Position numbers and translations under genes: made by a program. Under the pieces are notes generated by a model. It did no database searches and was not told the origin of the DNA. It saw only the letters and a program-made list of their open reading frames with translations. Of a DNA stretch of 64,000 nucleotides, positions 43,185-53,235 are shown piece after piece; within the stretch, counting starts at the first letter, position 1, and every line of letters starts with the position of its first letter. Source of the DNA: Gammaproteobacteria bacterium (GTDB lineage Bacteria > Pseudomonadota > Gammaproteobacteria > SZUA-140); contig JAKISP010000003.1 in the NCBI GenBank assembly GCA_021648525.1, positions 51,944-115,943 of the forward strand, written 5' to 3'.

Positions 43185-46100
43185 TTATTGTTCACGCCAG
43201 TAGGTTTTCTGTGGTTCAAGTAGTAATGAAGGATCAGGGCCTTTTTCGGTACCGATTAGCACAATGGGCCCATTTTTGTGAAAGATGATGCTTGCGCCGG
43301 GTGGTATGCCGCTTTTTACGAGGTTGATTCGGCGATCTGAGCGGGTGAGATTACCACCTGACAGGTTGTTGTCCTTCACTGGAGAGCCATCAGCAAGATT
43401 AATGACGAATGTGCTACCACTGCCCGCACTGGTTGAGCAGAGGCTTGACTGGAGGTCGTCAGCTGGCGGGATGTAGGTGGTAAACACGATGGTGTTTGAA
43501 AAAGTCAGCGATTTTGCTAACACCTTTTCACCCTTGAAGCTATTATCCGTTTCATCATTCATCCAGATGTAATACCCACTACTACTGGCAAGTGCAGTAG
43601 ATGCATCGCCTTGTTCCTCTGTTGTTCCTTCATTAATCGTATTCGCGGTTGCATCATACAGGTGATCTATCATGCTGATGCTGGTGTAAACAGGAATGCC
43701 ATCGCTATCCAGAGCGGGCGCAAAAACATTGGTATCACGGATAACATAGAATGCGTCCTGGATGGTGGTGTTGAGTGGATGAGCTCTAAAGCCTGAACCA
43801 ATGGCGATATTGAGGTGTTTTCTATCCTTTGAAAGCGATATATCAGGTGCGTAGTAAAAGCGCCTGTTATGGGCTGCCGTGTCGCCGTTGGTCACGGTTT
43901 GACCTAATTGGGCAATCAGGCCACCAGTTGCGAGATTATTGACGCTAGTATTGTATTCAATGTCCAGGTCGAAACGCCAGATTTGGCCACGGGTGTCAGC
44001 TGCATAGATGCGGTCTTTATAGCCATCTCCATTCATGTCCAGTACGGACAGGCTTGCGGGGATGCTATTGGTCATGCCACTCATCACCAGGGTAGGATTG
44101 GCTGCGCTGTCGTTGCCCGTTGTGGCGGGCCCTGCCTGCCAGAGTTTAGCACCGGTTTCTGCATTGACGATGTATATTGCACGTCCTTCATCATCATCTG
44201 TAGCAGTAGTATGATCATCCTGGTCTGGATCATAACCACCACCAAAGAATAGTACGTTCTGGTCTACGCCATTGATTTTAATCTTACCGTGGATTGCTGC
44301 AGACCAGGTTTGCCCCAGTTCACTAAAATCACCGCTACCTCCTGTTATTACCCATTTAAGTTTTGGGCTGGTTCGACTGGTGACATCAAGTGCGTAGTAA
44401 TTTTTTCCACCTCGGCGCATACCCTGATAGAGATAAGCATGCTCTCCACTATCAAGAGTATCAGTTGTGCTATAAATAACACCGTTACCGTTGACATCAT
44501 TGACCCAGGTGGTCAATGGACCGTCCAGACCATAGGGATGATCGACCCCTCCATCGTTTTCAAACAGGATAGGCAGATTGCTAAGTAGTTCCTGAGGAAT
44601 AAAAGTAAATACTTCTGTACCGTTGGTCGTATTAATGGCATTAAGCTGGCCATCATTGGTACCGACGAAGAGGGTGATGTCAGGATTTAGATCGGTACCA
44701 CCATAGGTAATGAGCACCGGTTCGGTGTGCAGAGGGTCGCTCATCTGGCGTCGTATGTCGGTAGTGAGAGTATCTGAATTGTCATCAAGTATATCGACCC
44801 CTCGAGCCCATTGCAGTAGTGAGGTGCGATAGGCATCGTCCATACTTGCATCGCCCAGCATGGTTTTGGTAATAGCAGTATTATCTTCGTGTAGTGCATT
44901 GGTTATGTTTGAAAGTGATGCGTTAGTGGGGGCTGCGGCATCAGTATATGTATAGATGGTACGTGGCAGGGTAAGTTCCCCGGCTGCCCCCCCTTTTTCA
45001 ACGTCCTCACCATCTGGCGCATCGGATACCTGTGTCCAGAAGCTGGTGGCAGTCGATCTGAAAAAGCCAGTCGCGGGATCTATCGCAGGAGAATTGTTCA
45101 CATCAACAATAATGGGTGGATCACCAGCAAGCTTGAATCGTTTGATATTACCACCCCAGAGTGGTTTCACACTTGGGCTGAACAGGGCGTAATAGAGTTC
45201 ATCTCGATTATTAAAGCGATTAAAAGCGTTGACTGAGACCGCTGGTGCGGTAAAGGTGGTATTAGTCGATGCTATATCGGATAAAATGCTAACGAAGGCA
45301 TCCTGTAGATCGGCAGTGTTGTCGGCGGTGTAATATGCGCCACCCCCTTTAGTGGCGGTATTATTTAGCAATGCTTGGTCGGTAGTGAAGCCGATGGTGT
45401 AGGTAATCACTTTTTGAACGCCAGCCAGGCTGCTACAGTCCTGTTTGAAAGCGTACTCTGCCAGTTCGTCCATGCAGTTGTCGGTACAGCTGGCGGCACC
45501 CGTGGTGGAGGTGAATCCAGTCATCCCAGTGATCTTGGTATCGGCCGAAGTATCTTCAGTAGGCACGCCATCGGTGAGCAGGATTGTGTAGTTTTGTTGG
45601 CATTTGTACTCTATTGGGCTTTTATACAGACTGGTGTCATCTGGGTTTAGCACGCCGCTGACATTGACACCGGGTTCTGACGAATCGCCATAATCAACTG
45701 CCGCGCCCTTATAGAAAAGATAAGACTCATACAGTGTTTCGGCAAGTGGTGTGTTGCCAGCGGCTGTTGTCGCATTAACGGCTGCTTTGTAATCAGCACG
45801 ATTAGCATCGGTTAGGGGGGCCATGGGCATAATGAAGTAGCCGCCTTCGGTTGTATCACTCGCCCCCGCATCTTTATCGAAGCGCATAACCGCAAGATTG
45901 ATATTGGATATGCTGTCCATTAGAGTGGAAAAGACCTCTTTTACCGAATCCAGGCGTGTTATGAAAATAGGCCTATCGCTACCGACTTCATTACCGTGGC
46001 GAAAGTTGAGGTAATTGCCAGTGAATAGTGTATATGTTTTCGCGATCTTTTTGTTGTTCCAGTCGATTTCTTTGTTGTCATTGGCGCGCCATGGGCCGCC

Positions 46101-46670
46101 GTTGTTCGAATTGGCCGCGTAGAGGTTTCCAGTCGTATCTATACCGTGAACGCCCCTGTCAGCTTTGCACTCCACCAGGCTAGTATGATTCTGGCTGGAG
46201 AATCTACGCCATCTATCCGGGTTACTGCTGGTGCTATAACGGGATGCTTTGTCGGCGACAAAAAATCCTGGGCCGCTAGGTCCGAGTGCACTAAAAGAGG
46301 CCTGGCAGGTGTTTGAAGTGGCCATAAAATATTGGTCTGTATGGCAGTTAGGAATGGTCGTACCGCTGTACTCTCTCCAATAAATTCTGTCTAGCGCGCA
46401 GCCTTGATCTGGATAGATAGTCGTGGCGTCATAAAACGATCCCAGTGCTGGCACGGGGATATCATCGATGTTCATGCTGCCTGAGGTATCAATAATGAAT
46501 ACCAGATTAGGTTGTACGGTCGATATATTTTCGTTGATACCAACATAGATTTCGATGTCTTCGGCCAGAGCTGTTGCGGAGCTAAACAGATTAAGGGTTA
46601 GTAAGCAGATAATGATCCGTAATGTTCGAGGCATAATCGTGGTATGTGTGTGGCTATTTAAATTTTTCAT
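43185..46670 (-). CDS. pilY1: Pilus tip adhesin PilY1
   Basis: About 1161 residues. Signal peptide (IIICLLTLNLFSSATALAE); von Willebrand A-like N-terminal domain with MIDAS DTSGSMNIDD near residue 60; C-terminal PQQ-like beta-propeller with the calcium-binding loop DMNGDGYKDR near residue 877. PilY1 sits at the pilus tip with minor pilins and governs adhesion, extension and surface sensing. The ATG at 46670 with a GGTGAA site is preferred over the GTG at 46679. Confidence 0.94.
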   Translation of the reverse strand: MKNLNSHTHTTIMPRTLRIIICLLTLNLFSSATALAEDIEIYVGINENISTVQPNLVFIIDTSGSMNIDDIPVPALGSFYDATTIYPDQGCALDRIYWREYSGTTIPNCHTDQYFMATSNTCQASFSALGPSGPGFFVADKASRYSTSSNPDRWRRFSSQNHTSLVECKADRGVHGIDTTGNLYAANSNNGGPWRANDNKEIDWNNKKIAKTYTLFTGNYLNFRHGNEVGSDRPIFITRLDSVKEVFSTLMDSISNINLAVMRFDKDAGASDTTEGGYFIMPMAPLTDANRADYKAAVNATTAAGNTPLAETLYESYLFYKGAAVDYGDSSEPGVNVSGVLNPDDTSLYKSPIEYKCQQNYTILLTDGVPTEDTSADTKITGMTGFTSTTGAASCTDNCMDELAEYAFKQDCSSLAGVQKVITYTIGFTTDQALLNNTATKGGGAYYTADNTADLQDAFVSILSDIASTNTTFTAPAVSVNAFNRFNNRDELYYALFSPSVKPLWGGNIKRFKLAGDPPIIVDVNNSPAIDPATGFFRSTATSFWTQVSDAPDGEDVEKGGAAGELTLPRTIYTYTDAAAPTNASLSNITNALHEDNTAITKTMLGDASMDDAYRTSLLQWARGVDILDDNSDTLTTDIRRQMSDPLHTEPVLITYGGTDLNPDITLFVGTNDGQLNAINTTNGTEVFTFIPQELLSNLPILFENDGGVDHPYGLDGPLTTWVNDVNGNGVIYSTTDTLDSGEHAYLYQGMRRGGKNYYALDVTSRTSPKLKWVITGGSGDFSELGQTWSAAIHGKIKINGVDQNVLFFGGGYDPDQDDHTTATDDDEGRAIYIVNAETGAKLWQAGPATTGNDSAANPTLVMSGMTNSIPASLSVLDMNGDGYKDRIYAADTRGQIWRFDLDIEYNTSVNNLATGGLIAQLGQTVTNGDTAAHNRRFYYAPDISLSKDRKHLNIAIGSGFRAHPLNTTIQDAFYVIRDTNVFAPALDSDGIPVYTSISMIDHLYDATANTINEGTTEEQGDASTALASSSGYYIWMNDETDNSFKGEKVLAKSLTFSNTIVFTTYIPPADDLQSSLCSTSAGSGSTFVINLADGSPVKDNNLSGGNLTRSDRRINLVKSGIPPGASIIFHKNGPIVLIGTEKGPDPSLLLEPQKTYWREQ

Positions 46671-46675
46671 GATGT

Positions 46676-47005
46676 TCACCAGATAACCTTGGTTGCGTGT
46701 TTATTTTTGATCTCATATACTGCGGTAGCGGGTAGGTGTGAATATAATTTGATCTGATTTTGTTTGATTATTTTCCCGTTATAAATGAAGAGAGTTTTGT
46801 CGTCGGTGGTCAATCTCAGTGGGCATTTTATACAACCTTCGACATAGATTCGCTCGACACGACCATCCTTGTCGGTAAAAGTGTGGATTTTATTGGCCTC
46901 GGCGGCATCTTTCTCTGGGATGGATGTTTTGTCATCAGCCACTACAGGTAGTGTGGCAAAAAGACTTCCTGCCAATAATATTGCGGTAAAGGTTTTTGTT
47001 AACAT
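46676..47005 (-). CDS. Small secreted protein in the minor-pilin operon
   Basis: 109 residues from the ATG at 47005 (GAGG about 9 nt upstream). Signal peptide TKTFTAILLAGSLFATLPVVAD; the mature part carries a CIKCPLRL Cys pair and TDKDGRVERIYVEG. No family is recognised. By position it might play the part of PilY2, which in P. aeruginosa follows pilY1, but here it lies between pilX and pilY1. Its stop is 6 bp from the pilY1 ATG, so it is co-translated. Confidence 0.75.
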   Translation of the reverse strand: MLTKTFTAILLAGSLFATLPVVADDKTSIPEKDAAEANKIHTFTDKDGRVERIYVEGCIKCPLRLTTDDKTLFIYNGKIIKQNQIKLYSHLPATAVYEIKNKHATKVIW

Positions 47006-47042
47006 AATGGTTATCCTCAAAGTGGCTGGCTTGTTGTGGCTA

Positions 47043-47549
47043 TCAGGGTGCGGGGGCTGCGCGAAAAATACCTTGCATATGGCTTTTGCTATGGTTTGTT
47101 GCGGCAATAGTCGTCACGACAGTAATATCAAAGTGGTGACAGGTGATCGACATCGACATACCGGGGCAGAGTTCATTACCATTGTAAGTCAGGGCGGAAG
47201 TGCTCGATAAGGCGGCATTATTTTGGTTCAGGTCAAAAATAACGGTGGTTGAGTTATTTCCGACACCGGTATTGATTGCCGCAACCAACGGATCATCGGC
47301 TTCTACGTAAAAAGGATTGTCAGCACTACCGCTTCCGCCAGGGTTGCCTGCGTTTATTACTCTGTTGATTGCCGACTCACTTGCCTGAAATACAACGGTA
47401 GCGTTTTGATAATTATGGGCCATGCGTTCCTCCAGGTTGCTGGTTCCAATGGATGAAAGACCGATAAGTGTCATGACTAATAGCAGCATCAGGCTGATTA
47501 TTAATGCTGCGCCTGCCTGGTGTTTACGTAAATGTATATTGTTCTTCAT
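47043..47549 (-). CDS. pilX: Minor pilin-like protein PilX
   Basis: 168 residues with the PilX N-terminal motif: HQAGAALIISLMLLLVMTLIG, then NLEERMAHNYQNATVVFQASES. PilX has a non-canonical hydrophobic start that is still processed by prepilin peptidase. Part of the tip-priming complex. The only recognisable pilX candidate in the cluster. Confidence 0.9.
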   Translation of the reverse strand: MKNNIHLRKHQAGAALIISLMLLLVMTLIGLSSIGTSNLEERMAHNYQNATVVFQASESAINRVINAGNPGGSGSADNPFYVEADDPLVAAINTGVGNNSTTVIFDLNQNNAALSSTSALTYNGNELCPGMSMSITCHHFDITVVTTIAATNHSKSHMQGIFRAAPAP

Positions 47550-47559
47550 GGCTAGCCTG

Positions 47560-48300
47560 CTAATTGTTACGTATTAAAATAGTTCTGGTGAAAACACGTC
47601 GTAATGCATTGTCATTTATGGGCAGGATCGGAGGAGTGTTAAGCAGGACATGAGTAAGACTGTCTGTGATGGTCATGGCCTGAGTGGTGGTAACCAGCAA
47701 TGAAATTCTGACGCTTTTTATATCTTCCCAGGTGGTCACATTATCTTTGTTAACAAATAGATTGGCGATGTTGTCGTCATCCGTATCCTCACCATAGAGG
47801 AGCTGCATGTTTTCTATTCCTATGCCCAGGATTCCTGCTGCGGCATTGCCATTACCAAGGCACATTAATTGATTTCCAGCAATAAAATAACGGTCTGTGG
47901 CAGTGCCGCTGGCGCCGGTGCCGTTGCCAAGGCAGTCTGTTGCTGACACATAATTGATCTCAATGACGTCACTTGCTGTGCCATTTGCTGTTGTAAAACC
48001 CAGGCCTGCATTTTCAGATCCATTTTCCAGGGTATTGGCGCTGTTAAAGGCAGAGATACCGCTTAAGTCGGTGGTAAAGCCTGCCTGGCCAATATTCTGC
48101 GACAGGATTTCAAAAGCGAGGCGAGCATTTTCCTGTAAACGACCCGCACCATTTTGCAAGGAGTTGGAGGCTTTGGTACTGAGGAAAATTTGCCCGACCC
48201 CCGCCATCAAAAGAAGGCTGACGGTGGTGGCGATCATCAGTTCAACAAGGGAAAGACCTTGCTGTGAATAGCGTGACTTTATGTTGATAAAATTGCTCAT
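47560..48300 (-). CDS. pilW: Minor pilin-like protein PilW
   Basis: 246 residues, with cleavage motif QQGLSLVELMIA and PilW-family text GQIFLSTKASNSLQNGAGRLQENARLA-type region (visible as RLQENARLAFEILSQ). The stop of pilV overlaps its start by 4 bp. Confidence 0.92.
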   Translation of the reverse strand: MSNFINIKSRYSQQGLSLVELMIATTVSLLLMAGVGQIFLSTKASNSLQNGAGRLQENARLAFEILSQNIGQAGFTTDLSGISAFNSANTLENGSENAGLGFTTANGTASDVIEINYVSATDCLGNGTGASGTATDRYFIAGNQLMCLGNGNAAAGILGIGIENMQLLYGEDTDDDNIANLFVNKDNVTTWEDIKSVRISLLVTTTQAMTITDSLTHVLLNTPPILPINDNALRRVFTRTILIRNN

Positions 48301-48902
48301 GGTTGTATTGTGACGGCAAGGGTTTGAGTGGTGGTAGCATTAGCACTTGTTCTGTTTGGGTTTAACTCGCCCCAGCTTAATGAAATAATATGAGGTGAAT
48401 TGTTAGTGCAGGGATCAGCATCTGCGACGCCGCCGGGAGGGTCCGTATCAATGCAAGTAATGGTTGCAATTGCTTGAGGGAGTGCTGCTTGTACGCCACC
48501 GGTCAGGATGCCTGCTGATGATACGCCGCAAAACCAGGTTTTAATGTCAAACGTGGCTAGCTCTGTTGAATTGCAATTGGCCGCAGCAATAACGGCACCA
48601 TTGAATGCTTCTTCACAATAGGTAACGGGTACAACGGCACAGTTAATATTTGCGGCAGAATCAACCCCCATAAAAGAATTGCTATTGACTGCTGGAGGGT
48701 TGGCACGCATTCGTTCAGCAATATCATCGACCAATATCGCTGCATGGGTACGATGAGACGCGCTATTGACGCTACGCATACCCGTCACCTGCAGTGCTGC
48801 AACACCTAGCAGACCAATTGATAGAATAATGATCGTTACCAGGATTTCTACCATAGTGAACCCGCGTAACTTACGTAAAACTTGATAGGGTTTCGTTTTC
48901 AT
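48297..48902 (-). CDS. pilV: Minor pilin-like protein PilV
   Basis: 201 residues, with LRGFTMVEILVTIIILSIG cleavage region and the PilV landmark DDIAERMRANPPA. ATG at 48902. The protein has several cysteines in the head. Overlaps pilW. Confidence 0.92.
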   Translation of the reverse strand: MKTKPYQVLRKLRGFTMVEILVTIIILSIGLLGVAALQVTGMRSVNSASHRTHAAILVDDIAERMRANPPAVNSNSFMGVDSAANINCAVVPVTYCEEAFNGAVIAAANCNSTELATFDIKTWFCGVSSAGILTGGVQAALPQAIATITCIDTDPPGGVADADPCTNNSPHIISLSWGELNPNRTSANATTTQTLAVTIQP

Positions 48903-48910
48903 GTGCGTAC

Positions 48911-49408
48911 CTAGCAGTTTAAATTATTATTGGTTATGACCATTCGGCCAGTGGGTAATAGCGTCATTTGGCGCCCAATTTCATTGGTTCTGCCATCACA
49001 GAGGTCAAGCGTATCTGTTACATTGGGGCGTCCGCTGGCTAAGTATTGAATCGTACTAATATCACCGTTGCTATTGAGCGTGCTGCTGCCTTCCTGGATC
49101 GGGAATATTTTTAAGTCGATTCCGCCATTTATGGCGACTTTCCAGCCAGCTCCCCATTCGTTGCTAGCAACTGGATTGATGGCAATAACATCGATTGTGA
49201 CTGCTCGTTTGACTGCTTCACTGCGAGCAAAGGCATGTGAGGCAATAAATTGATTCGATTGAGAGCTGAGGCGATTATTCTGCACCATATTAGATAGGCT
49301 GGGGGCGGCGACTGAGACCAAAATGGTAGCGATGGTGAGTGTGACCATCAGCTCAATTAACGTAAAACCTGTCTGTTTCCTGTTCATGGAGTATGTTTTA
49401 GCATTCAT
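48911..49408 (-). CDS. fimT: GspH/FimT-type pseudopilin
   Basis: 165 residues, cleavage motif [10 protein letters not shown] followed by the GspH/FimT landmarks FARSEAVKRAVTI and GWKVAING. The ATG at 49408 is preferred because a GGAAA lies upstream; the ATG at 49387 lacks a ribosome site. First gene of the minor-pilin operon, divergent from thiO. FimT-like proteins can also bind DNA in competence; FimU is the alternative name. Confidence 0.88.
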   Translation of the reverse strand: MNAKTYSMNRKQTGFTLIELMVTLTIATILVSVAAPSLSNMVQNNRLSSQSNQFIASHAFARSEAVKRAVTIDVIAINPVASNEWGAGWKVAINGGIDLKIFPIQEGSSTLNSNGDISTIQYLASGRPNVTDTLDLCDGRTNEIGRQMTLLPTGRMVITNNNLNC

Positions 49409-49579
49409 GTTTTTTCCGGTCACGCGAAAGGCGACGAGCTGTTATATTTGTCCGATAAACGGTTGTTTGGGGTAAAATCCCAAGATTTAGATTCGTTGTT
49501 GAAGTATTCATCGGCGTCCTGATGAGTTTCTTTTGTTAATTGGTTTTCGGCGTTGTGTGGCAATACAGATGGGGATGTG

Positions 49580-50677
49580 ATGGTGGGTAGAGCAGCAACT
49601 GATTGTTTAATCGTCGGTGGTGGGTTGATCGGTATGCTTAGCGCATATGAGCTGGCACAGTCTGGTATGCGGGTGATATTGTTAGAGCGAGGACAAACGG
49701 GACAGGAGTCATCATGGGCAGGTGGCGGCATTCTGTCACCGCTATACCCCTGGCGTTATCCTGATGCGGTAAGCGAGCTGGCGAGCTGGGGGCAGTCGCG
49801 TTATCAGGGGTTGGCTGAAGCGCTTTTTGCGCGGTCAGGAATCGATCCTGAATGGCAGCCGAGTGGCCTGCTGATGCTGGATGTAGCCGATCGGGCAGCG
49901 GCACTGGCCTGGGCGGAGTGTCATGCGGTGCGGCTGGAGCCGTTGGTTGATGGTGAAATAGCACGCTGTGATGCTGCATTGCCTGCATATAGTGGAGCGG
50001 CACTGTGGATGCCTGAGGTGGCTCAAATCCGTAATCCACGTTTATTAAGCGCACTGCGCAAGGTACTGGAACAGCAAGGCGTGGTGTTTGAGGAGCAGAC
50101 GGAAGTGCTGGGCTTTCAGCAGCAAGCGGGGCGAGTCACGGCGGTTGAGACCACGCGCGGTGTCTATCAGGCCAGTAAGATAGTGGTGGCAAGCGGCGCA
50201 TGGAGCCGAATATTACTGGCGGGAGTTGGTGAATTGATCGAGATTGAGCCGGTGCGAGGTCAGATGCTGTTATATAAGGGTGAACCGGGTTTGCTTAAGA
50301 CCATCGTGATGGCCGATGGGCATTATGTGATCCCGCGTCGAGATGGTCACGTGCTGGTTGGCAGTACCGTTGAGTATGTGGGGTTTGATAAATCGACCAC
50401 AACGGCTGCTGCTGAGGCCTTGCGTCAGGTTGCGCAGACGCTGGTGCCAGCCCTGGGTGGAATGGACATCATGAGACACTGGGCCGGTTTGCGCCCGGGT
50501 AGTGCGGAAGGGGTGCCTTATATCGGTGAACATCCGGAGGTTTCAGGCCTCTATGTGAACACAGGGCACTTTCGTAATGGTGTTGTGCTGGGGTACGCGT
50601 CGGCGAAATTGTTGGGAGATATTGTGCTTGAGCGTGAATCTAATTTTGATATTTCATTCTATGCTATTGAAAGATAA
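49580..50677 (+). CDS. thiO: Glycine oxidase ThiO
   Basis: FAD-dependent amine oxidase giving dehydroglycine for the thiazole of thiamine. 365 residues from the ATG at 49580, with GGGG 6 nt upstream. N-terminal FAD loop DCLIVGGGLIGMLSAYELA, SSWAGGGILSPLYPWRYPD, and C-terminal GLYVNTGHFRNGVVLG. Other thi genes are not nearby; no TPP riboswitch was seen. Confidence 0.93.
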   Translation: MVGRAATDCLIVGGGLIGMLSAYELAQSGMRVILLERGQTGQESSWAGGGILSPLYPWRYPDAVSELASWGQSRYQGLAEALFARSGIDPEWQPSGLLMLDVADRAAALAWAECHAVRLEPLVDGEIARCDAALPAYSGAALWMPEVAQIRNPRLLSALRKVLEQQGVVFEEQTEVLGFQQQAGRVTAVETTRGVYQASKIVVASGAWSRILLAGVGELIEIEPVRGQMLLYKGEPGLLKTIVMADGHYVIPRRDGHVLVGSTVEYVGFDKSTTTAAAEALRQVAQTLVPALGGMDIMRHWAGLRPGSAEGVPYIGEHPEVSGLYVNTGHFRNGVVLGYASAKLLGDIVLERESNFDISFYAIER

Positions 50678-50708
50678 GTGATAATATTTTTCCTGGTAAA
50701 GAAAGCAG

Positions 50709-50737
50709 TTGTTTCGCCAGGCCCCTTCTTTTATACT
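50709..50737 (+). promoter_or_regulatory. Sigma-70 promoter of tRNA-Thr
   Basis: TTGTTT (50709-50714), 17-bp spacer, TATACT (50732-50737), then a GC-rich discriminator (GCCCGGC) as in stable-RNA promoters. About 30 nt upstream of the mature tRNA. Confidence 0.75.
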
Positions 50738-50772
50738 GCCCGGCTTGTCTTGAGCGCTCATTATTAGACATT

Positions 50773-50848
<76 letters not shown>

Positions 50849-50854
50849 ATTTAT

Positions 50855-51127
50855 TTATTCCCTTCCTGTATAACCAGCCTCTTTAAACCCTTCGATCACT
50901 TTATTAAGTGCTTCCTGTGCGATTTCTCTGCTCTTAAATGGGCCGTGAGATTCACCGCCTCTGACGAGGAAATACCAGCCATCTTTTTTCCCTTTGCCAT
51001 TTTGATTGACGAGTGACGATTGGTAGAAGAATCGGTCGCTGCGGTAGTGTGGAGCATCATTGGTTGATTTTGTGGTGGCGGAGTCGTCTTCAATATCAAA
51101 GAGGGATTTTTTTATTTTTTTCCACAT
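50855..51127 (-). CDS. DUF6316-like small protein
   Basis: 90 residues from the ATG at 51127 (GAGG 8 nt upstream); longer in-frame starts overlap regA. The C-terminal half (DGWYFLVRGGESHGPF, then a helix) looks like a short GYF-like or DUF6316-type domain found in gammaproteobacteria; this family match is from memory of the pattern. Function unknown. It is downstream of regA on the same strand. Confidence 0.65.
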   Translation of the reverse strand: MWKKIKKSLFDIEDDSATTKSTNDAPHYRSDRFFYQSSLVNQNGKGKKDGWYFLVRGGESHGPFKSREIAQEALNKVIEGFKEAGYTGRE

Positions 51128-51249
51128 ATGTTTAGCCTCAATAGCGCTGTTCGTCATGTATGTCTCTGGCTGCTGCCGCTTATTGGTGTAGGTGATTTCC
51201 CCCTGTTTGAAATCTATAGCGTCATTTTTCAATCTGACTTCAGTAGTAA

Positions 51250-51822
51250 TTAATTTTTCATCGGTCGTTTTTGTAATTTTCTCTGCAGTGTGCGGCGATG
51301 CATGTTGAGCTGGCGTGCGGCGGCAGAGATATTGCCGTTGCAGTCGGTGAGTACCTTTTGAATATGCTCCCATTCAATGCGGTTGACTGACATCGGTTTG
51401 TTGGTGACGGGGGTATTGCTGTCACCTTCTTCTTTATAAAATGCCGCGACCACATCATCGGCGTCGGCCGGTTTTGAAAGGTAATGTGTCGCACCCAGTT
51501 TAATCGCCTCGACGGCGGTTGCGATGCTGGCATAGCCCGTTAAAACAACGATGCGTGTATGAGTATCGAGTGCCTTAAGGCGTTCGACCAGTACTAGTCC
51601 TGAAGGTCCTGGCATGTTGAGATCAATCACCGCAAACTCGGGCAGGTTTTTTTCCGCCAGTTGAGAAGCATCATCAACATGACTGGCAATCGTGACATCA
51701 AAGTCGCGTTTGCCAAGAGCCTTGCTTAATACGTAACAAAAAGTCTCATCATCATCGACCAGCAGCAGTGATGGTTTGTCGTTGAGTGATGCGTGATCAG
51801 TGTTCTGATGGCGGGTGTTCAT
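51250..51822 (-). CDS. regA: RegA/ActR-type redox response regulator
   Basis: 190 residues. Receiver domain with LLLVDDDETFCYVL and phosphoacceptor Asp in FAVIDLNMPGPSG (~residue 70). The Fis-like C terminus has GNISAAARQLNMHRRTLQRK, highly conserved in RegA/PrrA/ActR/RoxR. The family controls photosynthesis, cytochrome, hydrogenase and other redox genes. Starts by ATGA overlap with the kinase gene upstream. Confidence 0.9.
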   Translation of the reverse strand: MNTRHQNTDHASLNDKPSLLLVDDDETFCYVLSKALGKRDFDVTIASHVDDASQLAEKNLPEFAVIDLNMPGPSGLVLVERLKALDTHTRIVVLTGYASIATAVEAIKLGATHYLSKPADADDVVAAFYKEEGDSNTPVTNKPMSVNRIEWEHIQKVLTDCNGNISAAARQLNMHRRTLQRKLQKRPMKN

Positions 51823-53096
51823 GCATTTACCATTAACAACTTGAGTGGAAGCAGGATTTTCACGCTGGCGCCACCGCCGTCGCGGTTATTGATTGAAAGT
51901 GTGCCGCCGAGGCGTTCAATCACCGCATGCGCGAGAAAAACTCCCAGCCCCAGTCCTTCTTTTTTAGTAGTGAAAAAGGCGGTGCCAATGGATGCCTGTA
52001 CTGTTTCATTGAGCCCCTCGCCACGGTCATTGATTTCGAGCTGGAGCTGCTCGTTACTCCATTCGCCAATAATCTCAATCTGTTGTGGCGAGGCATCGGC
52101 GGCATTATTCAGAATGCTGGTGAGTGCCTGGCTTAGCGTATCGTCGACTACAATTTTTGGCGCGGGCCTGGCACCGATCCATTGGGGTTGCAGGGTGACG
52201 GACGGACGCATCAGACGCCACTGTTGCAGCACCTCATTGAGGTAGCTGTCGAGCGCTTGCTGGATGCCACCTTCGGTACGTGATTGCTCGGCGCGTGCTG
52301 AAATTTGCGTCAATGTCTGTTTACAGCGATCAATCTGTTCGCGCAGCATACGGGTCTGGTTGGTCACCTCGGGATGTTCCGCGAGATCATTTTGCAGCTC
52401 TTTGGTGATCACCGCCATGGTTGCCAGTGGTGTGCTGAGTTCATGGGCGGCACCGGCGGCGAAGGTGCCGAGCGATACCAGATGCTCATCACGCAGTGCC
52501 TTTTCGCGTGCATCGGTAATGGTCTGCTCACGTTTGCGCAGTGACTCTGCCAGCGCCACCACAAAAAAGACAATCAGGCCGACACTGAGTAAAAAGCTAA
52601 ACCACATGCCGGCGATATGTTGACCAAAGCTGCCGCTCTGGTGGCTGCTCATGTTGTGTAGAGGGGTGTAGATAAACATCAATAGTGTATAGCAGCCGAT
52701 GGTAATGCCCGCCATCCCCCATGCGTGAAGACGAGGTGCGGTGGCGGCAACAATCACCAACGGCAATAGTAGTAGCGAGACAAAGGGGTTGGTAGAACCG
52801 CCGGTAAAATAGAGGATGAGGGTGAGTGTGATCACGTCGATCAATAGCTGCAGAAAAAAAATGTTGATTGCAATCGCCGGACGGTAGCGTAGCTTCAGCC
52901 ATGAAATGATGTTAATCGCGCCATAAATTGAGATCACAATGATCAGCGGTAGTAGCGGAATATGCATCTGTAGTTTGATCGAGGTAAATGCCACCACCGT
53001 CAGGTAGCAGAGAATCACAACGTTCCTGAGCATAAAGAGGCGCTTCAGGTTCTGTGCAATAGAGACATCGGAGGTAGAGGCTGATTGTATAAACAT
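51819..53096 (-). CDS. regB: RegB/PrrB-type sensor histidine kinase
   Basis: About 425 residues from the ATG at 53096, whose reading matches the family start better than the upstream ATG at 53180. Six N-terminal membrane helices, then H box GAAHELSTPLATMAVITKEL typical of RegB, and HATPase_c (LTSILNNAADASPQ, INDRGEG, GLGLGVFLAHAV). It senses quinone pool/redox state in known members. The redox-active Cys of Rhodobacter RegB in the H-box linker was not found. Confidence 0.9.
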   Translation of the reverse strand: MFIQSASTSDVSIAQNLKRLFMLRNVVILCYLTVVAFTSIKLQMHIPLLPLIIVISIYGAINIISWLKLRYRPAIAINIFFLQLLIDVITLTLILYFTGGSTNPFVSLLLLPLVIVAATAPRLHAWGMAGITIGCYTLLMFIYTPLHNMSSHQSGSFGQHIAGMWFSFLLSVGLIVFFVVALAESLRKREQTITDAREKALRDEHLVSLGTFAAGAAHELSTPLATMAVITKELQNDLAEHPEVTNQTRMLREQIDRCKQTLTQISARAEQSRTEGGIQQALDSYLNEVLQQWRLMRPSVTLQPQWIGARPAPKIVVDDTLSQALTSILNNAADASPQQIEIIGEWSNEQLQLEINDRGEGLNETVQASIGTAFFTTKKEGLGLGVFLAHAVIERLGGTLSINNRDGGGASVKILLPLKLLMVNA

Positions 53097-53235
53097 CACA
53101 AAACAGTTGGTTAGAGCGGTATTTGCTGTTGGCCATTGTAGCGTGTGGCATTGGGGGTGTCGTGTGGCAAGATGTCGCATGGAAAGAGTGTGATGCTAGA
53201 AATGAGTCATCAGCTAAGTGTGCGCTCTGTCACGG

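Noticed and set aside
49409..49579. TPP riboswitch upstream of thiO
   Set aside because: No THI-box core (CTGAGA and ACCTGA-type elements) is visible in the divergent region.
51128..51373. Long N-terminal extension of the DUF6316-like gene
   Set aside because: It overlaps the end of regA and lacks a ribosome site; the ATG at 51127 has one.
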